In this document: positions 7,640-14,938 of the stretch, one piece after another
How positions within the stretch are numbered: position 1 is the stretch's first letter
How the letters are laid out: each line of letters opens with the position of its first letter
Assembly: GCA_021405325.1 (NCBI GenBank)
Contig: QWII01000068.1
Coordinates: 1 to 52,217, forward strand
Source of the DNA: Caldilinea sp. CFX5
GTDB lineage: Bacteria > Chloroflexota > Anaerolineae > Caldilineales > Caldilineaceae
Length of the DNA: 52,217 nucleotides
Direction of reading: 5' to 3'
The notes under the pieces: model-generated
The model's database searches: none
What the model saw: only the letters and a program-made list of their open reading frames with translations
What the model was told of the DNA's origin: nothing
Position numbers and translations under genes: made by a program

Positions 7640-9388
7640 ATGAAGCTTCCCCTCTATGCGTATTATCAGTTACTGGAGCGCTATCTGCGTCCCCAAGGGG
7701 GGCGGGTGGCGCTGTTGGCGGCGCTCATCTTTGGCGGGATTGGGTTGCAGTTGCTGTCGCCCCAGATCCTGCGCACCTTTATCGACTTAGCTCAACATGG
7801 GGGTGAGTTGGCGGCGCTTACCCGGAATGGCCTCTACTATCTGGCGGTGACGCTGGTGGCGCAGGGGGTGCGACTGGGCGCGGCTTATTTCACCGAGGAT
7901 GTGAAGTGGCGGGCGACCAACTGGCTGCGCAATGACCTGGCTGCGCACTGTATGGGTCTGGATATGCGCTTTCACAACGAGCATACCCCCGGCTCGATGA
8001 TCGAACGCATCGACGGCGACATCACTGAGTTATCCAACTTCTTTTCGCAGTTTGTGTTGCGGGTGCTGGCGAATCTGCTGCTGCTGGTCGGCGTCCTCTA
8101 CATGCTCTACCGGGAGGAGTGGCATATCGGTGTGGTCTTTACCATCTTTGCGGCCATCGTCTTTGTGGTGATGGCCAGTATGGTCAGCTATGGCGCCCGC
8201 TTCTGGGGCGAGGAACGGGAGGCGTCGTCGCAGCTTTTTGGCGGGCTGGAAGAGTGGCTAGCCGGCACCGAAGATATTCGCGCCAGCGGCGGCGTACCCT
8301 ATGTGCTGGATCGGATGCAGCGCTTCACCTATCGCCTCTACCGGGCGGCGCGCAAGGCGTTCTTTGCCGGCAACCTGACCTGGGGGCTGGCCGGCTTTAT
8401 GTTTGCCATCAATCTGGTGCTGGCGCTGGGGCTGGGCGCCTATCTCTTTCAGACCGGCGTCATCACCCTCGGCACGGTCTATCTGATCATGAGCTATAGC
8501 AACACGCTGCAACGACCGGTCATCCAACTGGCGCGCCAGTTTCAGGAGATGCAAGCCGCCGCCGCCAGCATTGGTCGTGTGCGGGAACTCTTTGCCCTGC
8601 AACCGGCGGTGCAATCAGCGGTCACGCCGCTGACGCTACCCGCCGGGCCGTTGCGCGTCGCCTTTGAACAGGTCAACTTTGGCTACAATGAAAATGACCT
8701 GATTCTACGAGATGTCGATTTCCGGTTGGAAGCGGGCAAGGTGTTGGGGCTGCTGGGACGCACAGGCAGCGGCAAGACCACCATCACGCGTCTGCTCTTC
8801 CGGCTCTATGACGTCACTGACGGCGCAATCTGTCTGGGCGACCAGGATCTGCGCCAGGTGACGCTCGACAACCTGCGCGGCAGCGTCGGCATGGTGACAC
8901 AGGAGGTGCAGCTCTTCCAGGCGTCAGTGCGCGATAACCTGACCTTCTTCAACCGGGCCATCCCCGATGAAGCGATTATTGAAGCGCTGGAAACGCTGGG
9001 GCTGGGCGGCTGGCTGGCTGGTCTGGAACAGGGGCTGGAGACGCGACTCGACTCCGGCGGGCGCGGGCTGTCGGCGGGTGAAGCACAGTTGCTGGCCTTT
9101 ACCCGTGTCTTCCTCAAGAATCCGGGGCTGGTGATCATGGATGAAGCGTCCTCCCGTCTCGACCCGGTGACGGAGGGGTTGATCGAGCGGGCAATTGACC
9201 GGCTGCTCCACAACCGCACGGCGATCATCGTGGCCCATCGCCTGGCGACGGTGCAGCGCGCCGACCAGATCTTGATCCTGAGCGACGGCCGGATCGTCGA
9301 GCATGGCGAGCGGGTGGCGCTCCTGGCCCAACCGGATTCACGCTTTTCCCAACTGTTACGCACAGGCATGGCGGAGGTGCTGGCATGA
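7640..9388 (+). CDS. ABC exporter half-transporter, first subunit
   Basis: A 582-residue fused permease-ATPase. Residues about 15-320 form a six-segment type IV exporter membrane domain; the rest is the nucleotide-binding domain with Walker A GRTGSGKT (about 373), Walker B LVIMDE (about 500) with the catalytic Glu, and the His switch IIVAHR. The signature is LSAGE instead of LSGGQ. The ATG at 7640 was chosen over the longer frame because the membrane-domain homology begins here and GGAGA lies upstream. It overlaps the next gene by ATGA. The two proteins likely form a heterodimeric inner-membrane exporter of drugs, lipids or peptides. Confidence 0.88.
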   Translation: MKLPLYAYYQLLERYLRPQGGRVALLAALIFGGIGLQLLSPQILRTFIDLAQHGGELAALTRNGLYYLAVTLVAQGVRLGAAYFTEDVKWRATNWLRNDLAAHCMGLDMRFHNEHTPGSMIERIDGDITELSNFFSQFVLRVLANLLLLVGVLYMLYREEWHIGVVFTIFAAIVFVVMASMVSYGARFWGEEREASSQLFGGLEEWLAGTEDIRASGGVPYVLDRMQRFTYRLYRAARKAFFAGNLTWGLAGFMFAINLVLALGLGAYLFQTGVITLGTVYLIMSYSNTLQRPVIQLARQFQEMQAAAASIGRVRELFALQPAVQSAVTPLTLPAGPLRVAFEQVNFGYNENDLILRDVDFRLEAGKVLGLLGRTGSGKTTITRLLFRLYDVTDGAICLGDQDLRQVTLDNLRGSVGMVTQEVQLFQASVRDNLTFFNRAIPDEAIIEALETLGLGGWLAGLEQGLETRLDSGGRGLSAGEAQLLAFTRVFLKNPGLVIMDEASSRLDPVTEGLIERAIDRLLHNRTAIIVAHRLATVQRADQILILSDGRIVEHGERVALLAQPDSRFSQLLRTGMAEVLA

Positions 9389-11235
9389 ATACCTGGCAAG
9401 CTTCTTATCGCCTGGTTCGCAATCAGGCGCGCTTGTATGGTTTGAATTCCTTTCTCTTTGGTCTTTTGCACTTGACATCGCTCCTGCCCGGTCTGCTAAC
9501 CCAGGCCGTGCTTGATCGGTTGTCGGGTGACGCCGTGGCCGGCTGGAGCATCGGCACCTTACTGGCGCTGTTGGTCGGGATTGGCATTGGGCGCTTTGCC
9601 AACTTGATGGTCGGCTTTCTGGCCTATGTGCGTTTTCGGCATGGGGTCAGCGGCACATTGCGACTCAACATGTTAGGCGCGATCCTACGCCATCCGGGCG
9701 CGGCGGCGCTGCCCAATTCGTCAGGTGAAGCAGTGAGCCGTTTCAGCGGCGATGTCAACGAAATGACGCGCTTTGTGGCGGATCGCTTGGTGGATGCGTG
9801 GGGGCTGATTTTGCTGCCGATTGTGGGTTTGGCTGTCCTCTTTACAGTCAACGCCCAGATTACCGCGGTGATCATCATCCCGTTGGCGCTGGTGCTGGGC
9901 TTTGTCAATGTCATGCGGCGCCGGCTGGAACAGGTGCGTGACGCCCGCCGCCGCGCCGCCAGCCGGGTCATCGGCTTTATCGCCGAAATGTTTGGCGCAG
10001 TGCAGGCGGTGAAGGTCGCCAATGGGGAACGCTATATCAATGCCTGGTTGGCCGAACTCAATGAAGAGCGCCGCCAGACGGCGCTCAAGGATACGCTCTT
10101 CAGCGAGTTGATCGGCACGGCCTTTAACAGCACGGTGGAGATCAGCACCGGCATCATTCTGATCATGGCGAGTCAGGCGATGAGTCGCGGCACGTTTACC
10201 CTGGGGGACTTTGCTCTCTTTGTCGCCTATCTCTGGGAAGTGACCGAAGGGCTGACCTTTGTCGGCAACATGTTGGCCGTGCAGAAGCAGACCGATGTCT
10301 CGGTGCATCGCATGGCGCGCCAGATCGAAAATGTGCGCCGCCGCGATGAATCGGACTTTGCCGGGCAGGCCATGGGCGGGGTGAAGCAGGCACAGGTCGC
10401 CGACCCGCTAGTCTATGAAAAGTTGCTGGCCGCCACGCCGGTCTACCTCGCTGGCGACTTTCCGCCGCTGCCCTATCTTGCGCGCCAGACGGGCGACCAC
10501 CTGCGGCTGCTGACGGCGCAGAAGCTGACCTATCGCCACCCGACCACCGGGCGGGGCATCTTTGACATCGATCTCCACCTGCCCCACGGTTCGTTTACGG
10601 TGGTGACGGGGCGCATTGGTTCCGGCAAGAGTACGCTGTTGCGGGTGCTGCTGGGGTTGCTGCCGCTTGATAGCGGTACGGTCTCCTGGAACGGGCAAGT
10701 GGTGGAGCAGCGCGCCGACTTCTTTGTACCGCCCCGCGCCGCCTACACCGGCCAAGTGCCCCGGCTCTTTAGCGACACGCTGCGCAATAACATCCTGTTG
10801 GGGCTGCCCGAAACGGAAGCCGATCTCGATGCTGCTATCTACGGTGCGGTTATGGAAAAAGATCTGGCTGATCTGGAAGCGGGCATGGAAACCATGGTGG
10901 GGCCGCGGGGCGTGCGCCTCTCCGGTGGTCAAATTCAACGGGCTGCCGCCGCCCGCATGTTGGTGCGGCGCCCGGCCCTCTATGTCTTTGACGATCTCTC
11001 CAGCGCCCTCGATGTGGAGACCGAACGCCTTCTCTGGGAGCGGCTCTTTGCCCACGCCGGCGCCCAGAACGGCAATGCGCCGACCTGTCTGGTTGTCTCG
11101 CACCGGCGGGCCGCGCTGCGACGGGCGGATCACATCATTGTTTTGAAAGATGGTCGGGTCGAGGACGAAGGTAGCTTGGATGCGCTGCTGGGGCGTTGCA
11201 CTGAAATGCAACAGTTGTGGGAGGGGCGGGTGTAA
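9385..11235 (+). CDS. ABC exporter half-transporter, second subunit
   Basis: A 616-residue fused permease-ATPase, partner of the preceding gene with a four-base overlap. The membrane domain spans about residues 15-310. The nucleotide-binding domain has Walker A GRIGSGKS (about 408), a canonical LSGGQ signature (about 511), and Walker B LYVFDD (about 535), where Asp replaces the catalytic Glu. The His switch SHRR is present. Combined with LSAGE in the partner, this places both deviations in the same composite ATP site, as in heterodimeric exporters with one degenerate site. A linker of about 90 residues between membrane domain and ATPase is longer than usual. Transcription probably ends at the hairpin 11252-11302. 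Confidence 0.88.
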   Translation: MNTWQASYRLVRNQARLYGLNSFLFGLLHLTSLLPGLLTQAVLDRLSGDAVAGWSIGTLLALLVGIGIGRFANLMVGFLAYVRFRHGVSGTLRLNMLGAILRHPGAAALPNSSGEAVSRFSGDVNEMTRFVADRLVDAWGLILLPIVGLAVLFTVNAQITAVIIIPLALVLGFVNVMRRRLEQVRDARRRAASRVIGFIAEMFGAVQAVKVANGERYINAWLAELNEERRQTALKDTLFSELIGTAFNSTVEISTGIILIMASQAMSRGTFTLGDFALFVAYLWEVTEGLTFVGNMLAVQKQTDVSVHRMARQIENVRRRDESDFAGQAMGGVKQAQVADPLVYEKLLAATPVYLAGDFPPLPYLARQTGDHLRLLTAQKLTYRHPTTGRGIFDIDLHLPHGSFTVVTGRIGSGKSTLLRVLLGLLPLDSGTVSWNGQVVEQRADFFVPPRAAYTGQVPRLFSDTLRNNILLGLPETEADLDAAIYGAVMEKDLADLEAGMETMVGPRGVRLSGGQIQRAAAARMLVRRPALYVFDDLSSALDVETERLLWERLFAHAGAQNGNAPTCLVVSHRRAALRRADHIIVLKDGRVEDEGSLDALLGRCTEMQQLWEGRV

Positions 11236-11251
11236 GAAGCACACACAAAAA

Positions 11252-11302
11252 CGTAACGGCAGCGGGATCAGGCTTTCACAACCTGATCCCGCTGCCGTTA
11301 CG
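11252..11302. terminator. Bidirectional terminator hairpin
   Basis: Arms 11252-11272 and 11282-11302 are perfectly complementary over 21 bp with a 9-base loop. It lies between the convergent exporter operon and FG-GAP gene and can serve both strands. Confidence 0.75.
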
Positions 11303-11324
11303 CAAGTGTTATCCTATTTGTTTA

Positions 11325-12092
11325 CTACCAGCCATTACCGATCTGCACCCGCTGTTCTGCGCTATAGCCGCGTGAGCTATCGCCAGGGTAGAGCCACAAC
11401 AGGCCAGTCGCATCTCTGGCGACGAGGTCTTGATGCCCATCAGCGTCCCAGTCCGCCAACCCAGCAAAGGTGTAGCCGCGCCAGCCGTTACCGATCTGCA
11501 CCCGTTGTTCTGCGCTATAGCCGCGGGAACTGTCGCCAGGATAGAGCCACAGCAGGCCAGCCGCATCTCTGGTGACAAGGTCTTGATGCCCATCGGCGTC
11601 CCAGTCGGCCAGGCCGGCGAAGGTGTAGCCGCGCCAGCCGTTACCGATCTGCACCCGCTGTTCTGCGCTATAGCCACGGGAACTGTCGCCGGGGTAGAGC
11701 CATAACAGACCAGCCGCATCTCTGGCGACGAGGTCTTGATGCCCATCGGCATCCCAGTCGGCCAGACCGGCAAAGGTGTAACCTTGCCAGCCGTTGCCGA
11801 TCTGCACCCGTTGTTCTGTGCTATAGCCACGGGAACTGTCACCAGGATAGAGCCACAGCAGACCGGCGGCATCTCTGGCCACAATATCTTGATGCCCATC
11901 GGCGTCCCAGTCGGCCAGACCGGCGAAAGTGTAGCCGCGCCAGCCATTGCCGATCTGCACCCGCTGTTCTGCGCTATAGCCACGGGAACTGTCGCCGGGA
12001 TAGAGCCACAACAGATTGCCGGCATCCCTGGCCACAATATCTTGATGCCCATCCGCGTCCCAGTCCGTCAGACCGCCAAAGGTGTATTGCGT
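11325..12092. repeat. 153-bp tandem coding repeat, five copies
   Basis: The coding DNA repeats every 153 bp; for example, the same block begins near 11487 and 11640. Differences are mostly single synonymous changes. Such arrays expand and contract by slippage or recombination while keeping frame. Confidence 0.9.
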
Positions 12093-12185
12093 CGCTTGGG
12101 CATGAAGCGGGCTGCTCGCCATCGAAGTCAGCAAAGCGGCCGCCAGCAGTAACTTCCCCATCAAAAGTAAAGTTTGTTTGAACAT
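11325..12185 (-). CDS. Secreted FG-GAP/VCBS-like repeat protein
   Basis: A 286-residue exported protein: a signal peptide with a likely cut after PLHA, then five near-identical 51-residue units. Each unit contains YTF-(A/G)-GL-(A/T)-DWDADGHQD-(I/L)-V, a Ca-binding Asp loop typical of FG-GAP/VCBS beta-propeller blades, followed by LLWLYPGDSSRGYS and an EQRVQIGNGW end. The reading frame stops exactly at the end of a unit (NGW). The DNA repeats with a 153-bp period and very few differences, which points to recent amplification. Five blades are fewer than the usual seven, so copy number may vary among strains or units may pair between molecules. Confidence 0.85.
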   Translation of the reverse strand: MFKQTLLLMGKLLLAAALLTSMASSPLHAQATQYTFGGLTDWDADGHQDIVARDAGNLLWLYPGDSSRGYSAEQRVQIGNGWRGYTFAGLADWDADGHQDIVARDAAGLLWLYPGDSSRGYSTEQRVQIGNGWQGYTFAGLADWDADGHQDLVARDAAGLLWLYPGDSSRGYSAEQRVQIGNGWRGYTFAGLADWDADGHQDLVTRDAAGLLWLYPGDSSRGYSAEQRVQIGNGWRGYTFAGLADWDADGHQDLVARDATGLLWLYPGDSSRGYSAEQRVQIGNGW

Positions 12186-12253
12186 TGTTGTCTCTCCTGA
12201 AATCTAGGTGTTATCGTTTTTCATCTAACGGCTTATCGTTCTGTACACCGTCG

Positions 12254-12283
12254 ATTCTAGTCCTTTGCCCGGCGGGTTGCCAG
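12254..12283 (-). promoter_or_regulatory. Possible promoter of the FG-GAP gene
   Basis: Minus strand: CTGGCA (12283-12278), an 18-base spacer, then TAGAAT (12259-12254), about 70 bases upstream of the start codon at 12185. Confidence 0.35.
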
Positions 12284-12383
12284 CACTTATTTGACAAAAA
12301 TTCACCAAGCGCGACCATGCTTGTCAAAAATGGCAATTCGCACCCCGACAAATGCGGCGCACCCCTGAGCCAAAAGCGGTCGT

Positions 12384-12412
12384 TTGACAGAACCATAGCG
12401 CTATGAAATAAT
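12384..12412 (+). promoter_or_regulatory. Strong sigma-70 promoter for the PhyH gene
   Basis: TTGACA (12384-12389), a 17-base spacer and AATAAT (12407-12412) match consensus at 11 of 12 positions. The predicted 5' leader of about 205 bases would carry the 8-bp tandem repeat. Confidence 0.55.
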
Positions 12413-12487
12413 AACCTCACGGTCCGATCATCAACACGGATGATCAGTAGCGCACAACGTAGCTAAAACTGTATCGTCTACCGCTGT

Positions 12488-12597
12488 ACTACACGACTAC
12501 ACGACTACACGACTACACGACTACACGACTACACGACTACACGACTACGCGACTACGCGACTACGGACTACACGACTACGGACTACGCGACTACTGA
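12488..12597. repeat. 8-bp tandem repeat in the PhyH leader
   Basis: About thirteen units of ACTACACG and close variants (ACTACGCG, ACTACGG) run from 12488 to 12597, ending 28 bases before the PhyH start codon. The first seven units are identical; the later ones diverge. It lies downstream of the predicted promoter, so it would be transcribed. Confidence 0.92.
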
Positions 12598-12624
12598 CGA
12601 TCCGTTTTTCTAGAAGGAGAGGCC

Positions 12625-13470
12625 ATGAGCGCCGCTGCTATCCGACAAGATCACTTTTTCACCCCTGCCCAACGTGCTTTTTGGGAAGAGAATGGCTATG
12701 TAATTATCCCCAATGCCGTCCCCCCGGAGAATGTGGCGGCGGTGGTGGATGCCATTTGGGACTTTCTGGCAGTGGATCGCAACGATCCCGAAGCGTGGTA
12801 CAAAGCGCCGGTGAGCAAGGCCGGGATGCTGGAAATGTATCACCACCAGTCGCTCTGGAACAACCGCCAATATCCCACCGTCTACCAGGCTTTTGCCGAC
12901 ATCTGGGGGCGGGATGACTTGTGGGTGAGCTTTGACCGCGCCAACATGAACCCGCCGGCGCGCCAACCCGACTGGGATTACCAGGGCATGTACCACTGGG
13001 ACATTGACACCAGCCTCGATCCGATTCCCATGATGGTGCAGGGCGTCCTCTACCTGGCCGACACGCCGGCCAACGGCGGCGGTTTCCAGTGTACGCCGGG
13101 GATGCACAAGCGTTTTTACGAATGGGTCAAAACCCAACCCGCTGACCGCCACCCCTATCGCCCCGACCCCACCGGTCTCGACATTCAGACCATTCCGGGC
13201 AAGGCGGGCGATCTCCTGATCTGGCACAGCCTGCTGCCTCACGGCAACAGCCGCAACCGCAGCCGCAAGCCACGCTTAGCCCAATACATCACCATGTCCC
13301 CGCCCGGTGACGAAGCGGCGCGCGCCTGGCGGGTGCAAGCGTGGCAAACGCTACAACCACCCCAGGGCAAAGCCTTCCCCGGTGACCCGCGCGGCTGGGA
13401 ACGACAACATTACTCGGCGCCGGTGTTGACAGAACTGGGTGAAAAGCTGCTGGGGGCAAAGCCTTGGTAA
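12625..13470 (+). CDS. Phytanoyl-CoA dioxygenase (PhyH) family protein
   Basis: A 281-residue Fe(II)/2-oxoglutarate-dependent oxygenase of the PhyH family. The iron triad is visible: H-x-D in YHWDID and the distal His in LLPHGNSRN. The nearby Arg residues (NRSRKPR) fit 2-oxoglutarate binding. Such enzymes hydroxylate small molecules; the substrate is not readable here. AGGAGA sits nine bases before the ATG. A Gfo/Idh/MocA oxidoreductase follows on the same strand, a pairing often seen in sugar or cyclitol catabolic islands, so the two may act in one pathway (inference). Confidence 0.88.
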   Translation: MSAAAIRQDHFFTPAQRAFWEENGYVIIPNAVPPENVAAVVDAIWDFLAVDRNDPEAWYKAPVSKAGMLEMYHHQSLWNNRQYPTVYQAFADIWGRDDLWVSFDRANMNPPARQPDWDYQGMYHWDIDTSLDPIPMMVQGVLYLADTPANGGGFQCTPGMHKRFYEWVKTQPADRHPYRPDPTGLDIQTIPGKAGDLLIWHSLLPHGNSRNRSRKPRLAQYITMSPPGDEAARAWRVQAWQTLQPPQGKAFPGDPRGWERQHYSAPVLTELGEKLLGAKPW

Positions 13471-13514
13471 AACCTGTTGGGGCGCACCCTTGCGGTCGCC
13501 CCACCCTTGCGGGG

Positions 13515-13588
13515 GAACCGGGCGCCGGCAAGCAGACGCCCCTACGGCGGTGGGAAACCGGGCGCCGGCAGGCGGGCGCCCCTACGGC
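13515..13588. repeat. 40-bp direct repeat, two copies
   Basis: Two copies of an ACCGGGCGCCGGCA...CGCCCCTACGGC unit start at about 13517 and 13557, spaced 40 bp apart. They occupy the gap between the PhyH and Gfo/Idh/MocA genes. Each copy is itself partly palindromic. Confidence 0.75.
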
Positions 13589-13615
13589 TTCTATGATTGA
13601 ACAGGCAATATAAAT

Positions 13616-14860
13616 ATGATGAACACACATAAAATTCGCGTTGGCGTTATCGGCGTGGGGCGGGGACAGAGCTTTGCCCGTGGCGCCGATCTGGTGGGGA
13701 TGGAGTTGGTTGCGCTCTGTGATAAGTGGGAAGAAAAGTTGCACGAGGTCGGTCAGCGCTTTGGCGTGACGACCTACACCGATTACGACCGCTTTCTCGA
13801 ACACGAGATGGACGCCGTGATCCTCGCCAACTATTTTACCGAACATGCACCTTTTGCCATCAAGGCGTTGCGCGCCGGCAAACATGTAATGAGCGAAACG
13901 GCGGCGAACAAGACGCTGGCGGAAGGAGTCGCTCTCTGTCGCGCCGTCGAGGAAAGCGGCAAGATCTACATGTTTGCCGAAAACTACCCCTTCACCGCCT
14001 TCAACCAGGAGATGGCGCGCCTCTACCGCACCGGCGAGATCGGGCGGGTCCTCTATGCCGAGGGGGAATATAATCATCCGATGGCGCCGGAGGATATTTT
14101 GCGCATTTCACCGGGGCTGCACCATTGGCGCAACTGGCTGCCCGCCACCTACTACTGCACCCACGCTCTGGCGCCGCTGATGATGGTCACCGATACGATG
14201 CCGGTGGCGGTCAACGCCCTGACGGTGGCGGCGCCGGAAGTGACCGATCAACTGCCGCGCTATAATGACCCGACCTCGGTCATCCTCTGCCGCATGGATA
14301 ATGGCGCGGTCTTTCGCATCTTTGGGCTGTGGACGCCCGGTCATAGCAACTGGTATCGCTTTCACGGCACCGGCGGCGCCATGGAGATCACACGTGGCCC
14401 CGGCTACTACGGCCCCGGCCAGGTGCGGGTCTGGCACGATGAGTGGAATTGCCCGCCCGGCGTTCCCACCGAGCGCACCTATGTTCCCGACTGGCCGGAA
14501 CATGGCGACCTGGCGCGCAAGGCCGGGCATGGCGGCGGCGACTTCTGGACCAACTTCCACTTTGCCAACGCCATCCGCACCGGTGAACAACCCTACCTGG
14601 ATGTCTACCGCGGCGTCGCCATGAGCAGCGTCGGCATCCTTGCCTGGAAGAGTTCGCTTGAGGAGGGGCGCCCCTATGCCGTGCCGGATTTCCGCAACGA
14701 AGCGAGTCGCCATCAGGTGGCAAACGATCACTGGTCGCCCTGGCCCCAGGACGCCGGGCCGGGTCAACCGCCGCCCTCCGTGCGCGGCTTTATCCAGCCC
14801 ACTGCCGAAAGCATCGCCTTTGGCAAGGAAATCTGGGCGCGCCAGGGGTATCACGAATAA
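13616..14860 (+). CDS. Gfo/Idh/MocA family oxidoreductase
   Basis: A 414-residue NAD(P)-dependent oxidoreductase. The Rossmann start is VGVIGVGRGQSFARGADL. The family's E-K-P signature reads SETAAN, so the catalytic Lys is missing. A D/H pair appears in the second domain around HHWRNWLPATYYCTHALAP. Members usually oxidise or reduce sugars or inositols; loss of the Lys suggests a changed mechanism or a metal-assisted route. Two ATGs are possible (13616 and 13619) and no strong ribosome-binding site separates them. It lies downstream of the PhyH gene and ends before a convergent hairpin. Confidence 0.85.
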   Translation: MMNTHKIRVGVIGVGRGQSFARGADLVGMELVALCDKWEEKLHEVGQRFGVTTYTDYDRFLEHEMDAVILANYFTEHAPFAIKALRAGKHVMSETAANKTLAEGVALCRAVEESGKIYMFAENYPFTAFNQEMARLYRTGEIGRVLYAEGEYNHPMAPEDILRISPGLHHWRNWLPATYYCTHALAPLMMVTDTMPVAVNALTVAAPEVTDQLPRYNDPTSVILCRMDNGAVFRIFGLWTPGHSNWYRFHGTGGAMEITRGPGYYGPGQVRVWHDEWNCPPGVPTERTYVPDWPEHGDLARKAGHGGGDFWTNFHFANAIRTGEQPYLDVYRGVAMSSVGILAWKSSLEEGRPYAVPDFRNEASRHQVANDHWSPWPQDAGPGQPPPSVRGFIQPTAESIAFGKEIWARQGYHE

Positions 14861-14894
14861 AAGCAGTTGGCGCCTATATGAGGTAAAGGCCGTC

Positions 14895-14927
14895 AGAAAC
14901 CCGGTTTTTGGCAAAAACCGGGTTTCT
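14895..14927. terminator. Bidirectional terminator hairpin
   Basis: Arms AGAAACCCGGTTTTT (14895-14909) and AAAAACCGGGTTTCT (14913-14927) are perfectly complementary with a 3-base loop and T/A-rich ends. It lies between the convergent oxidoreductase and kinase genes. Confidence 0.8.
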
Positions 14928-14938
14928 TCTTGTCTTCG

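Noticed and set aside
11325..12092. Repeats considered as a CRISPR or mobile element
   Set aside because: The 153-bp units are in-frame protein repeats with conserved FG-GAP-like loops.
12488..12597. Possible CRISPR array
   Set aside because: Units are 8 bp, contiguous and without spacers; this is a simple tandem repeat.
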